A stretch of 64,000 nt of DNA from DATCYX01 sp963714425 (lineage in GTDB: Bacteria > Chloroflexota > Anaerolineae > Anaerolineales > UBA4823): NCBI GenBank assembly GCA_963714425.1, contig CAVQOI010000001.1, positions 186,001 to 250,000 on the forward strand, in the 5' to 3' direction. This document shows, piece by piece, positions 32,472 through 41,314 of the stretch. Positions within the stretch are counted from its first letter, which is position 1; the number at the start of each line of letters is the position of its first letter. Under the pieces are notes generated by a model, which searched no databases, was not told the DNA's origin, and worked only from the letters and a program-made list of their open reading frames with translations. A program made the position numbers and the translations under genes.

Positions 32472-33245
32472 ATGTCGTCTGCTGAGGGGCATTTTCGTCC
32501 GGGGACGACGGTCGCACATCGTCTTAACCCTTTCACCAAGCTGACCATCGCCATCTCATTTACCCTGGCGTCCTTCGCATCTGATTCGCTTTGGATTCCC
32601 TTAGTTCTCTTATTGGCGAGCATTGTGCTCCTCTCACTAGCACGTGTGTTATTTCAAGTGGGCGGAATCCTCACCAGATACCTGCTTTTTATGCTGGCTG
32701 TGCTGTTTGTTGTGCAATCGCTATGGTATCCGGGGGGATCAAGTCCTATCCGCATGCTGGGCCCATTTGAGATCAAAATTTACGGTCTTCTGTTTGCAAC
32801 AATGGTTAGTTTGCGTTTATTGGTTGTGATTTGTTCGTTCTATCTGATGATGTTTACCACCCACCCGGCTGACCTGATGTTTAACCTTGAACGGCGAGGT
32901 CTGTCTCCTAAAATTGCTTATGTGATGCTTGCCACCCTGCAATCGATCGTTGAAATGCAGGAACGCACAGCGATAATCATGGATGTACAAAAATGCCGGG
33001 GAGTTGAAATGGAGGGCAACTTATATGTACGCGCTAAGGCGTATTTTCCTTTGATTGCACCATTAATTATTGGATCAATCCTAAGCATCGAGAACCGCGC
33101 CCTTGCGCTTGAAGTGCGCGGGTTTTCTTCCGGGTCAGTACGCACCTATATGAAAACTATAGACGAACCAGTCTGGGAAATTTGGGTTCGTTACTTACTC
33201 TATTCATTGCCCGTATTATCTCTTATGACGCGGTGGTTATGGTGA
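32472..33245 (+). CDS. ecfT: ECF transporter T component (EcfT)
   Basis: 257 aa membrane scaffold joining the S component and the two ATPases. Hydrophobic helices occupy about 25-70, 75-95, 105-140 and 235-255. The conserved cytoplasmic coupling region is present: ATLQSIVEMQERTAIIMDVQ with KCRGVEMEG and, later, SIENRALALEVRGFSSG, which holds the Ala-Arg-Gly type coupling motifs of EcfT. GAGGA precedes the ATG. It overlaps the next ATPase gene by a few bases. Confidence 0.88.
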   Translation: MSSAEGHFRPGTTVAHRLNPFTKLTIAISFTLASFASDSLWIPLVLLLASIVLLSLARVLFQVGGILTRYLLFMLAVLFVVQSLWYPGGSSPIRMLGPFEIKIYGLLFATMVSLRLLVVICSFYLMMFTTHPADLMFNLERRGLSPKIAYVMLATLQSIVEMQERTAIIMDVQKCRGVEMEGNLYVRAKAYFPLIAPLIIGSILSIENRALALEVRGFSSGSVRTYMKTIDEPVWEIWVRYLLYSLPVLSLMTRWLW

Positions 33246-34096
33246 GCGCCATTGAGATTCGAGGGCTGAGGTATTGCTATCCTGGGAGCGAACGACCAGC
33301 TTTGATCCTGGAAGAGTTGAGTTTGCAAGAGGGGGAGATCTGCTGGTTGACAGGCTCGAACGGTGCTGGTAAGACAACCTTTTGCCGCCTATTAGCTGGG
33401 TTGATCCCTCATTTCTTCAGGGGGGACCTCTCCGGAAGCGTCAACGTCCATGGGCAGGACTTGCGCGCACTCGAATTAGCCGATATTTCCGGTCTGGTGG
33501 GTTTTATCATGGATGATCCCTTTGATCAGCTGACGCGCGCAACTTATTCTGTGCGCGACGAGATAACATTTGGATTGCAGAATGTCGGGTTACCACCCAA
33601 AGAAATCCAGAGCAGGTTAGAGGAGACCATGGAGGAATTAGAGATCACCCCTCTGGCTGATCGCTTGCCTACCTCCCTATCGGGGGGAGAGCAGCAGCGT
33701 GTGGCGATCGCATCAATATTCGCCCGTCGCCCAAGAGTGTTTGTGATGGACGAAGCTACCTCCCAGCTCGATCCCCAGGGCTGCGCTGCAATTTTTCGTC
33801 TGATCAGCCGGTTCAAAACTTCGGGTAAAACCATCATCATGGTTGAGCCAAAACCGGATAAAATCTCCCAATCCGCAGACACCATATTAATTCTCGAAGA
33901 AGGCAATTTGATCGCTCAGGGGGCTATACAAGAAGTGCTTAAATCAGGCGTTTATGAAGATGCCGGGTTGAGTCTGCCCAGCTATCCAGCGCTGGCGAGG
34001 GCGCTGCAGGCGCAAGACATCCAACCTGAGGATCTTCCGGTTAGCCTGCGCGACACCTGCGCGATGGTAGAGAGGCTTCGCCATGAGCGCCATTGA
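33239..34096 (+). CDS. ecfA1: ECF transporter ATP-binding protein, canonical copy
   Basis: 285 aa. ATG 33239 overlaps the ecfT stop; the longer frame to 33182 is inside ecfT and rejected. Walker A GSNGAGKTTF near residue 38, Q-loop region ..GFIMDDPFDQLTRA, signature LSGGEQQRVAIAS, Walker B VFVMDEATSQLD with catalytic Glu, and H-loop region replaced by VEPKPDK (no obvious His). Forms one half of the ECF ATPase pair. The signature here is canonical, in contrast to the partner. Confidence 0.9.
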   Translation: MVSAIEIRGLRYCYPGSERPALILEELSLQEGEICWLTGSNGAGKTTFCRLLAGLIPHFFRGDLSGSVNVHGQDLRALELADISGLVGFIMDDPFDQLTRATYSVRDEITFGLQNVGLPPKEIQSRLEETMEELEITPLADRLPTSLSGGEQQRVAIASIFARRPRVFVMDEATSQLDPQGCAAIFRLISRFKTSGKTIIMVEPKPDKISQSADTILILEEGNLIAQGAIQEVLKSGVYEDAGLSLPSYPALARALQAQDIQPEDLPVSLRDTCAMVERLRHERH

Positions 34097-34883
34097 GCTA
34101 GAAGATATCACCTTCACGTATCCTAGTGGTACGCGTGCCATCGATGGTGTAAGCCTGACCATCGCTGCAGGAGAGCTGGTTGCTATTGTTGGACAAAATG
34201 GCGCTGGGAAGACAACCTTGGTGAAGATGGCAAACGGATTGTTGAGACCTTCAACCGGGAGCGTGCGAGTGAGCGGCAAAGATATCCACCTAAGGACCAC
34301 AGCCAGCTTGGCGCACCAGATAGGCTTCGTCTTCCAAAACCCACGCACACAGATTTTTCTTGGAACTGTGGAGGAGGAGATTGTATTCGGACCGAAAAAG
34401 ATCGGGATGGGCCGGGAACTGGTCAATCAGAGGTTGGAATACGCCCTGGATATGACTGGATTGTCAGCCTATCGCCATACTCATCCCTATGACCTCACCC
34501 CTGCCGATCGCAAGTTATTGACCATCGCATCGATAATTTCCATGGATCAAGAAATCCTGATACTTGACGAGCCGACCGGTGGGTTGGACATGGCAGCGAC
34601 AGAAGCGGTACGTCAAATTGTGACATCGTACAAAAATCAAGGTCGGACTGTGATCGCTGTGACGCATGATATGGATTTCGTCGCCAACGGATTTGAGCGA
34701 GCGGTCGTAATGAATCGCGGTCGAATTGTGTCAGACGATACGGTGAGTATGGTATTCAGCCAGCATGACTTGCTGGCAGACACATACCTCGAGCCAACTG
34801 CCATCAGTTTGCTGGCTGCAACCTGCGGACTCCCCAGAACGATATTAACGGTAGGAGAAATGGTCCAATATCTGGTTAAGTAA
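34083..34883 (+). CDS. ecfA2: ECF transporter ATP-binding protein with degenerate signature
   Basis: 266 aa, overlapping ecfA1 by 14 nt. Walker A GQNGAGKTTL near residue 37, Q-loop FVFQNPRTQIF, Walker B ILILDEPTGGLD with Glu, and H-loop THDMD. The ABC signature is DLTPADRKLLTIAS where LSGGQ is expected, so the composite site using this motif is probably degenerate. Paired with the canonical ecfA1, the dimer would have one normal and one altered site. Last gene of the ECF operon. Confidence 0.9.
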   Translation: MSAIELEDITFTYPSGTRAIDGVSLTIAAGELVAIVGQNGAGKTTLVKMANGLLRPSTGSVRVSGKDIHLRTTASLAHQIGFVFQNPRTQIFLGTVEEEIVFGPKKIGMGRELVNQRLEYALDMTGLSAYRHTHPYDLTPADRKLLTIASIISMDQEILILDEPTGGLDMAATEAVRQIVTSYKNQGRTVIAVTHDMDFVANGFERAVVMNRGRIVSDDTVSMVFSQHDLLADTYLEPTAISLLAATCGLPRTILTVGEMVQYLVK

Positions 34884-34918
34884 CGCAGGGTCGAGAGGTT
34901 ATTGGCTTGGTTCGTTAC

Positions 34919-34948
34919 TTGACAATCTGTGTCAAGCCCATTTATACT
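34919..34948 (+). promoter_or_regulatory. promoter of the TPP-controlled thiamine operon
   Basis: TTGACA (34919-34924), 18-bp spacer, TATACT (34943-34948). It separates this operon from the ECF operon; predicted start near 34955. Confidence 0.7.
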
Positions 34949-34965
34949 TAGAGCATTAATATCAT

Positions 34966-35062
34966 GATGCACGGGGAGCCTGGTGTTGCCAGGCTGAGAG
35001 GAAGGCCTACAGCCCTCGACCCGCGAACCTGATCCGGGTAATGCCGGCGGAGGAATCGCAAA
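34966..35062 (+). ncRNA. TPP (thiamine pyrophosphate) riboswitch
   Basis: Classic THI-box: ACGGGGAGCC at the start, GGCTGAGAGG in the middle, ACCTGATCCGGGTAATGCCG then GCGGAGG near the end. The aptamer binds TPP. Its 3' part can pair with the sequester hairpin at 35077-35100 in front of thiN, giving an OFF switch for translation. Confidence 0.95.
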
Positions 35063-35076
35063 GACACGCCTAATTG

Positions 35077-35100
35077 CCTCCCGCCGGACCCAGCGGGAGG
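35077..35100 (+). promoter_or_regulatory. ribosome-binding-site sequester hairpin of thiN
   Basis: CCTCCCGC (35077-35084) pairs with GCGGGAGG (35093-35100), which contains the GGGAGG site of thiN (TTG at 35108, 7 nt later). The left arm can instead pair with CCGGCGGAGG in the aptamer (one bulged C). TPP binding should therefore hide the RBS. Broken T-run (TTTGCCTTTG) argues against a terminator. Confidence 0.65.
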
Positions 35101-35107
35101 TTTGCCT

Positions 35108-35782
35108 TTGTCTAAAACACAACGCGCCGCTATCTTTGCCAATGGTGTACTCAATTATCCTGATAGTGTTCGCAATTTGATCCAGCCAGGTGACTTGCTG
35201 GTCGCTGCTGACGGCGGAGCACGAATCTGCCGCCAGTTGGGGATTCTCCCCCATATCCTGATTGGTGACATCGACTCGCTCGAGGATAGTGAAGTGGTGT
35301 ATCTTTCAGAAAGGGGAACGGAGATTATCCACCACCCGGTGCGCAAGGATTACACGGATCTCGAGCTGGCACTGCGCCACGTCCAATCCCTAGGGATTAA
35401 GCAGGTGATTGTTTTAGCCGCACTCGGAGCACGTTGGGACCAGACACTGGCGAACTTGTTGCTACCGGCGGCGGTTGAGCTGAGCGGCGTGGATATCCAG
35501 CTGGTAGATGGCCCGCAAGAGGTGATGCTGGTACGTGCTGGAGAAGAGCTGTCCATATTTGGAGAGCCGGGCGATACAGTATCGCTGATCCCATTGGGTG
35601 GCGATGCCCAGGGAGTGACTTCCCACGGATTGGAGTACCCTCTTGATGACGAGACCTTATACTTTGGCGCAACTCGCGGCCTGAGCAATAGCTTGCTCAT
35701 CCAGAATGCGAGTGTGCGCCTCAAGGTAGGGTTGCTATTATGTGTGGTGATGCATTCCCATGGACAGGGTGGCGAGGACTGA
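35108..35782 (+). CDS. thiN: thiamine pyrophosphokinase
   Basis: 224 aa; transfers pyrophosphate from ATP to thiamine to make TPP. Motifs: AAIFANGVLNYPDS, LVAADGGARICRQLG, PHILIGDIDSLED (metal-binding Asp), HHPVRKDYTDLELALRH, LAALGARWDQTLANL and a C-terminal beta domain with GLEYPLDDETL. TTG 35108 is chosen because GGGAGG is 7 nt before it; TTG 35102 would be only 1 nt after. First gene after the TPP riboswitch, followed by a thiamine-type ABC importer, so uptake and activation are controlled together. Confidence 0.92.
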   Translation: MSKTQRAAIFANGVLNYPDSVRNLIQPGDLLVAADGGARICRQLGILPHILIGDIDSLEDSEVVYLSERGTEIIHHPVRKDYTDLELALRHVQSLGIKQVIVLAALGARWDQTLANLLLPAAVELSGVDIQLVDGPQEVMLVRAGEELSIFGEPGDTVSLIPLGGDAQGVTSHGLEYPLDDETLYFGATRGLSNSLLIQNASVRLKVGLLLCVVMHSHGQGGED

Positions 35783-35840
35783 TGGATGAGGATCTAATTC
35801 GCCGACTGCCTGTTGCCTCTCTTCCGAGGTGGAGGTGAGT

Positions 35841-36890
35841 ATGAAGATAGGCTGTAAAAATTTGCTAGCGCTATTGTTTTGGAGTCTTTCAGCTTGCGCA
35901 ACAGTAACACCCACTTCCAGCGGTCCGCGCACGCTGACGCTGATGACTCACAATTCTTTCGCCGCTTCGGAGGAGGTCATTCAAGAATTTGAGCAGGCCA
36001 ATTTCGCTAAGCTTAAGATCCTGCCTGCTGGGGATACCGGAGCGGCTGTGAACAAAGCGATTCTTTCAAAAGGCAACCCCCTCGCCGATGTATTTTATGG
36101 TGTCGACAACACATTCATCAGCCGAGCCATGAAAGAGGATATCTTTGAAGCCTACAACTCGCCTGTAATGGAAGAAATCCCCGATGCGTTCAAACTGGAT
36201 CCCCAATCTCGCCTGTTGCCTGTGGATTATGGCGATGTTTGCCCAAACTACGACTTAGCTTATTTTGCTCAGGAGGGATTGCCACCTCCCCAGAGCATTG
36301 CTGACCTCACCAAGCCTGAGTACAAGGGCTTGCTGGTCGTGGAGAACCCGGCTACTTCCTCCCCAGGCCTGGCATTCCTTTTGGCTACCATTGGGCGGTT
36401 TGGCTCAGATGGCTATCTGGATTACTGGCAGTCCCTCATGGATAACGATGCGCTGGTCGTCAACGACTGGGAAAGCGCCTATTATACAGAGTTCAGCACT
36501 CACGGCGGGACACGCCCGGTGGTAATTTCCTACGGCTCAAGCCCCCCGGCTGAGATAATCTTCGCTGATCCTCCAATCGACGAGCCACTCACAGGTGTAA
36601 TCACAGCCGACTTGAGCTGCTTCCGGCAGATTGAATTTGTCGGCATCCTGAAGGGCACAGAATCCCGCGATCTGGCGGAAAAATGGATTGACTTTATGCT
36701 ATCAACCCGTTTCCAGGAGGACATGCCGCTGCAGATGTTCGTTTTTCCAGTGAATAAAAGAGCTAACCTGCCAGAAGCGTTCGCCAGGTTTGCCACTATA
36801 CCTGACGACACTGCTGAGATCAGTCCGGAGGAGATAGATATCAACCGGGATGCATGGCTGCAGGAGTGGACCCAGGCGGTGTTAAGATAG
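35841..36890 (+). CDS. thiB: thiamine-type ABC transporter substrate-binding lipoprotein
   Basis: 349 aa. ATG 35841 has GGAGGTG upstream. Signal peptide LALLFWSLSAC gives a lipobox. Family signatures of the ThiB/iron-binding group: TLMTHNSFAASEEVIQEFEQ near residue 35, KILPAGDTGAAVNKAILSKG near 58, ADVFYGVDNTFISRA near 80 and GLLVVENPATSSPGLAFLLA. The TPP riboswitch and thiN upstream make thiamine (or TMP/TPP) the likely ligand; iron-binding relatives share the fold. The downstream permease overlaps its end by 37 nt. Confidence 0.85.
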   Translation: MKIGCKNLLALLFWSLSACATVTPTSSGPRTLTLMTHNSFAASEEVIQEFEQANFAKLKILPAGDTGAAVNKAILSKGNPLADVFYGVDNTFISRAMKEDIFEAYNSPVMEEIPDAFKLDPQSRLLPVDYGDVCPNYDLAYFAQEGLPPPQSIADLTKPEYKGLLVVENPATSSPGLAFLLATIGRFGSDGYLDYWQSLMDNDALVVNDWESAYYTEFSTHGGTRPVVISYGSSPPAEIIFADPPIDEPLTGVITADLSCFRQIEFVGILKGTESRDLAEKWIDFMLSTRFQEDMPLQMFVFPVNKRANLPEAFARFATIPDDTAEISPEEIDINRDAWLQEWTQAVLR

Positions 36891-38611
36891 AAACACAAGC
36901 ACCAAAACGACGGCTGATCAATCCAGTTTCATTGCTCTGGATTGTGCCGCTGATCTTCTTGGGAGTGTTCTTTTTTTACCCGCTGGGCAGCATCCTGGTG
37001 GTAAGCTTTGGGCGCGGAGAAGGGGGGGCATTAGTACAGCTTTTGGACGCGTTGAGTTCTCCGTATGTACAGCGCGTGACAGCCTTCACCTTCTGGCAAG
37101 CCACGATTTCGACTTTATGCACGCTGCTTGTGGGTCTTCCAGCAGCGTATTTGCTTGCGCGCTTTGATTTCCGCGGCAAGGCGCTCTTTCAAACCCTCAG
37201 CGCAATTCCTTTTGTATTGCCAACGCTGGTTGTAGCGGCTGCCTTCAATGCCTTGCTTGGACCAAGTGGCTGGCTCAATACGAGCTTGATGTCGTTGTTC
37301 AGCCTGCAGGAACCGCCAATACAATTCTTGAATACATTTGGGGCGATCATTGTTGCCCATGTGTTCTACAACACGACCATCGTCCTGCGTATCGTCGGAG
37401 ATTTCTGGTCCCACCTGGACCCGCGGATGTCTCAAGCGGCACAAGTTCTGGGGGCCGGACGGATGCAGACCCTGAAAAATGTTGTCCTTCCATTGCTGGC
37501 GCCAGCCATTGCAGCAGCAGCCCTGCTGGTATTCATCTTTGACTTCACTTCTTTTGGCGTAATCCTGGTGTTGGGCGGTCCTCGTTTTGCTACCCTGGAG
37601 GTTGAGATCTACTACCAGGCAGTCAGCCTGTTCAACCTGCCACTTGCCGCCGCGTTAGCCTTCTTGCAGCTGCTGTGCACCCTGGCGATGGCTGCGATCT
37701 ACACTCGCCTCTCAAGGCGCCTGTCACAATCCCTAGAATTGCGCCCGCGGCGCTTTACACAACAGCCGCTACACTCCAGGCGCAGCCGCCTTGCAGCAAC
37801 GATGGTCTTGGGGATGATTTCGATCTTCTTGATATCCCCTCTGGTGTCTCTTGGGCTGCGCTCAATCACGCGCATACAACCAGGTAACGTTAGCTCACAG
37901 GATAACGCTTTTGAGTGGACGTTTGATTACTATCGCGAGCTTTCTGTGAACCGGCGCCAATCGATCTTCTTTACGCCGCCGTCCACGGCGGTTGCAGTCT
38001 CGCTCGGATATGCCGTTACGACAGTGGTATTAGCGCTTTCGTTGGGGCTGCCCGCCTCCTGGGCACTGGCGCAATCCCCAAGCTCGCGGCTGAGCCGTGT
38101 ATTGGACCCTGTGTTGGTGCTTCCGCTGGGCACTTCAGCGGTCACGCTGGGGTTGGGGTTCATTGTTGCCCTGGATAGTCCACCGCTCGATCTGCGCGCC
38201 TCTCCTGTGCTCATCCCGCTTGCACATACCCTGGTTGCATTTCCGTTTGTCGTGCGCAGCCTGACACCTGCCTTGCGCAGCATCAGTCCGCGCCTGCGCC
38301 AGGCAGCGAGCGTGCTGGGTGCCGCGCCGCGGCAGGTGGTAGGCGCTATCGACCTGCCGCTGGTGGGTCGCGCTTTGCTGGTCGCGGCAACCTTCGCATT
38401 CACGATCTCGATTGGCGAGTTCGGCGCCACAGCATTAATCGCCCGTCCGGAGTATCCCACCATACCCATTGCCATTTACCGCTTCATCGGTCAGCCGGGA
38501 GCGATAAACTATGGGCAGGCGATGGCTCTCAGCACGATACTGATGGGCATTAGTGCTGCAGGCATGCTGGTCATCGAGCGTTTGCGCATTGCCGAAGTGG
38601 GGGAGTTTTAA
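36854..38611 (+). CDS. thiP: thiamine-type ABC transporter permease (two fused BPD domains)
   Basis: 585 aa with about twelve TM helices in two homologous halves, each with an ABC-permease EAA loop (AAQVLGAGRMQTLKNVVLPL near residue 195, AASVLGAAPRQVVGAIDLPL near 485). This internal duplication is typical of ThiP and of iron permeases. It overlaps thiB by 37 nt; a GTG at 36866 is an alternative start. It is followed by the ATPase with a TAATG overlap, so the three genes are coupled. Confidence 0.87.
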   Translation: MAAGVDPGGVKIETQAPKRRLINPVSLLWIVPLIFLGVFFFYPLGSILVVSFGRGEGGALVQLLDALSSPYVQRVTAFTFWQATISTLCTLLVGLPAAYLLARFDFRGKALFQTLSAIPFVLPTLVVAAAFNALLGPSGWLNTSLMSLFSLQEPPIQFLNTFGAIIVAHVFYNTTIVLRIVGDFWSHLDPRMSQAAQVLGAGRMQTLKNVVLPLLAPAIAAAALLVFIFDFTSFGVILVLGGPRFATLEVEIYYQAVSLFNLPLAAALAFLQLLCTLAMAAIYTRLSRRLSQSLELRPRRFTQQPLHSRRSRLAATMVLGMISIFLISPLVSLGLRSITRIQPGNVSSQDNAFEWTFDYYRELSVNRRQSIFFTPPSTAVAVSLGYAVTTVVLALSLGLPASWALAQSPSSRLSRVLDPVLVLPLGTSAVTLGLGFIVALDSPPLDLRASPVLIPLAHTLVAFPFVVRSLTPALRSISPRLRQAASVLGAAPRQVVGAIDLPLVGRALLVAATFAFTISIGEFGATALIARPEYPTIPIAIYRFIGQPGAINYGQAMALSTILMGISAAGMLVIERLRIAEVGEF

Positions 38612-39666
38612 TGACTGGCTTGAGTGTGACGGACCTCTCAAAGTCCTTTGGCGAGGTGCATGCCGTAGCTGGGATATCTTTTGAAGTTTCGAAAGGCGAA
38701 GTGCTGGCGTTACTGGGACCAAGCGGAAGCGGAAAATCAACGGTCCTGGGAATTATCGCAGGACTGGAGCGTCCGGATCGTGGTGATATTTACTGGGAAG
38801 GGCGATTAATCGTGGATGTCCCGCCGCACCAGCGCGGTTTTGGTCTGATGTTCCAGGATCTCGCTCTATTCCCACACATGAATGTCTTTGATAACGTTGC
38901 TTTTGGTCTTCGCATGCGAAGCTTGTCTGCTGAGAAAATACATGAGCGAGTGAAAAGCGTGCTTGAGCTGGTCGGGTTGCAAGCGTTTGAACGGCGCGAC
39001 GTAAATACGCTCTCTGGAGGCGAACAGCAGCGCATCGCTCTGGCGCGATCACTTGCACCATCGCCACACTTATTGATGCTGGATGAGCCGTTGGGTTCAT
39101 TGGACCGTTCTCTGCGCGAGCGCCTAGTATCGGAGCTGGCTGGGATTCTGCGTACGACGCAGCAAACCGCAATCTATGTTACCCACGACCAGCAAGAAGC
39201 TTTTGCTCTGGCAGACCGGGTAGCAGTTATGAAATCAGGCCGCTTGGAGCAGGTTGATACCCCGCAAAACATCTATACCCACCCAGCAAGCCCATTTGTG
39301 GCGCGCTTCTTGGGTATGAGCAACCTGCTGGATGGGGAGACCAGCTTCATGGATGGCCTCCGCATGGTCCGAACAAAGGTTGGGGATTTTCCGGTTGAAA
39401 GCTATCTTGAAGGGGCGGTGACCTGTCTTCTGAGACCGGATGGCGCACGCCTGGATGGAACCGGCAGCTGGCGCCTAGCAGGCAAGTTGGTAAGCTGCTC
39501 ATATCGTGGAGGCTTTTGCCGGGCGAGAGTCGAGGTGAATAATGAAAAACTTGAATTCGACTTCAAGACCAGTGCGCGCCTCCCTAAATCCGGAGAACTC
39601 ATTAATCTATCATTCGATCTTCACAGCGCGCTGCAGCTATTCCCAAGAGAAGATGCGTTAGAATAG
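38611..39666 (+). CDS. thiQ: thiamine-type ABC transporter ATP-binding protein
   Basis: 351 aa. Walker A GPSGSGKST near residue 37, Q-loop LMFQDLALFPHMNVFDNVAF, signature LSGGEQQRIALARSLAP, Walker B LLMLDEPLGSLD and H-loop YVTHDQQEAFALADR. A C-terminal TOBE-like domain (residues ~240-351) makes it longer than proteobacterial ThiQ (about 230 aa) and more like FbpC/PotA. Start overlaps the permease stop (TAATG). Assigned to thiamine by operon; iron or polyamine by sequence alone. Confidence 0.85.
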   Translation: MTGLSVTDLSKSFGEVHAVAGISFEVSKGEVLALLGPSGSGKSTVLGIIAGLERPDRGDIYWEGRLIVDVPPHQRGFGLMFQDLALFPHMNVFDNVAFGLRMRSLSAEKIHERVKSVLELVGLQAFERRDVNTLSGGEQQRIALARSLAPSPHLLMLDEPLGSLDRSLRERLVSELAGILRTTQQTAIYVTHDQQEAFALADRVAVMKSGRLEQVDTPQNIYTHPASPFVARFLGMSNLLDGETSFMDGLRMVRTKVGDFPVESYLEGAVTCLLRPDGARLDGTGSWRLAGKLVSCSYRGGFCRARVEVNNEKLEFDFKTSARLPKSGELINLSFDLHSALQLFPREDALE

Positions 39667-39672
39667 AACTGC

Positions 39673-39701
39673 TTGACGCATTTAAATATATTTTTTATAA
39701 T
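39673..39701 (+). promoter_or_regulatory. promoter of the rhodanese gene
   Basis: TTGACG (39673-39678), 17-bp AT-rich spacer, TATAAT (39696-39701), 37 bp before the ATG. Confidence 0.75.
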
Positions 39702-39737
39702 AATTACCTAAATTATTGGCAAGAAAGGAAAAGTGTC

Positions 39738-40586
39738 ATGAGTGACAGATACGCTCACCCTGAATATATCGTGGAGACCGCTTGGGTTGCTGATCATTTG
39801 AAGGATCCCAGCGTTCGGATTGTGGAATCCGATGAAGATTACCTGTTGTATGAGACCGGGCATATCCCCGGTGCAGTTAAAGTAGATTGGTTTACGTCAT
39901 TACAACATCCTGTAAGGCGCGATTTTTTGACGCGCGAGGATTTTGAAATGTTGTGCTCGAGCCTGGGCATCGCCAATGACACTACCGTCGTCTTCTATGG
40001 CGATAAAAGCAACTGGTTCGCAACCTATGCCCTTTGGCTGTTCAAATATTTTGGACACGATAAGGTGAAGATCATGAACGGGGGGCGCACCAAATGGACC
40101 CTGGAGAACAGGCTCATGACCCGGGAGAATCCGTACTACTCTCCAACTCGTTTTAAGGCGAACCCACCTGATGAGAACATTCGCGCTTATCGCGATCAGG
40201 TGATGAAGCACATAGACGATAAGAAACCGCTGGTCGATGTACGCTCGCCGAAAGAGTTCAGCGGCGAGCTTCTCCACATGCCCAACTATCCGCAAGAAGG
40301 AGCCACGCGCGGTGGGCATATCCCCGGTGCCGTGAATATCCCCTGGTCGCAGACGACGAACGAGGCAGATAACACTTTCAAGACCGTCGATGAGCTTCAG
40401 GCGCTCTACGCAGGCAAAGGCATCACGCCAGATAAGGAAGTGATTGCTTACTGCCGAATCGGCGAACGCAGCTCGCACACATGGTTTGTATTATCGTATC
40501 TACTGGGATATGGGAATGTGAAGAACTACGACGGCTCCTGGACTGAATGGGGCAATTTAGTCAATGCTCCGATTGAGAAAGGTTGA
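39738..40586 (+). CDS. thiosulfate sulfurtransferase (two-domain rhodanese)
   Basis: 282 aa with an inactive N-terminal and an active C-terminal rhodanese domain. The C-terminal loop AYCRIGERSSHTWF carries the catalytic Cys (persulfide carrier); CRIGERS is the thiosulfate-type loop. N-terminal motifs YETGHIPGAVKVDW and YGDKSNWFATYALW and C-terminal VDVRSPKEFSGE and RGGHIPGAVNIPW are typical. It transfers sulfur from thiosulfate to cyanide or thiols in vitro; in the cell it may feed sulfur to tRNA thiolation or detoxification. Own promoter at 39673. Confidence 0.93.
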   Translation: MSDRYAHPEYIVETAWVADHLKDPSVRIVESDEDYLLYETGHIPGAVKVDWFTSLQHPVRRDFLTREDFEMLCSSLGIANDTTVVFYGDKSNWFATYALWLFKYFGHDKVKIMNGGRTKWTLENRLMTRENPYYSPTRFKANPPDENIRAYRDQVMKHIDDKKPLVDVRSPKEFSGELLHMPNYPQEGATRGGHIPGAVNIPWSQTTNEADNTFKTVDELQALYAGKGITPDKEVIAYCRIGERSSHTWFVLSYLLGYGNVKNYDGSWTEWGNLVNAPIEKG

Positions 40587-41070
40587 GGTCAGAATAGAGA
40601 CCCAAGAGTCGTTGATCAGCATTGTAAAGCAGAACTTACAAGGGCAGGAGACCTGGCGATACCAGGGGCGGATTGTGTCTCACGAAGGACGCCGGATCGT
40701 TCTCGAGGCGTTTTTCGACCGGGAAGACATGAATTTCCATGGCATGCTTCTCTGCCGTGGGGACCGATTCCTGGAAACCTACTATACTGACCGGTGGTAT
40801 AACATCTTCGAAATATTCAGCCGCACAGATGGCAATCTGCGCGGCTGGTATTGCAATGTGAGCACTCCCGCCAGATTAAGTGATGGGATGCTCACCTATC
40901 GAGATCTGGCACTCGACTTATTGGTATTTCCGGATGGTCGCCAGATCGTGCTGGATGAAGATGAGTTTGATGGTCTTGAGTTGTCTGCCCACGACCGCCA
41001 GCAGGCGCGTACAGCCCTTCAGTTGCTACAGGACCAATTTGCCCAACGCCTGCATGGTCAGGCTAAATAG
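40564..41070 (+). CDS. DUF402-domain protein
   Basis: 168 aa. DUF402 signature: WRYQGRIVSHEGRRIVLEAF, then YYTDRWYNIFEIFSRTDGNL, RGWYCNVSTPARLSD and YRDLALDLLVFPDGR, LDEDEFD. The family includes nucleoside-phosphate phosphatases and RNase-like proteins; the Tyr/Asp residues kept here are those of the fold. It overlaps the rhodanese stop by 23 nt; a TTG at 40573 is an alternative start. Confidence 0.8.
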   Translation: MLRLRKVEVRIETQESLISIVKQNLQGQETWRYQGRIVSHEGRRIVLEAFFDREDMNFHGMLLCRGDRFLETYYTDRWYNIFEIFSRTDGNLRGWYCNVSTPARLSDGMLTYRDLALDLLVFPDGRQIVLDEDEFDGLELSAHDRQQARTALQLLQDQFAQRLHGQAK

Positions 41071-41229
41071 TTCGTCGCCGTTGTTATAGAGCCAGACCCC
41101 GCCAGCGATTGTAATCGCACAACAGCACAATAGCAGCACAATTACTACTAGGACGATGATCAGTGTGTTGCTTCGTTTTTTCTGTGGGGGATCCAAGGGG
41201 GCATTTGGTAGGCTAAAATCATCAGTCAT
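41026..41229 (-). CDS. small single-pass membrane protein
   Basis: 67 aa with one strong TM helix (residues 22-45, containing LLLCCCAITIAGG) after a short polar N-terminus. AGGAAGGG precedes the ATG, which supports it as real. It is convergent with and overlaps the DUF402 gene by 45 nt. No family recognised. Confidence 0.55.
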   Translation of the reverse strand: MTDDFSLPNAPLDPPQKKRSNTLIIVLVVIVLLLCCCAITIAGGVWLYNNGDELFSLTMQALGKLVL

Positions 41230-41314
41230 TGTTTCCCTTCCTCTTTGTGTGTGCGAGATAATTGCCGAATGATGTAATCCCTTGCTATTGTTTTCAATGC
41301 AAAGAGCAAATCCG

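Noticed and set aside
35077..35104. Hairpin before thiN read as an intrinsic terminator
   Set aside because: The T-run is broken (TTTGCCTTTG) and the 3' arm contains the thiN ribosome-binding site, so sequestering is the better reading.
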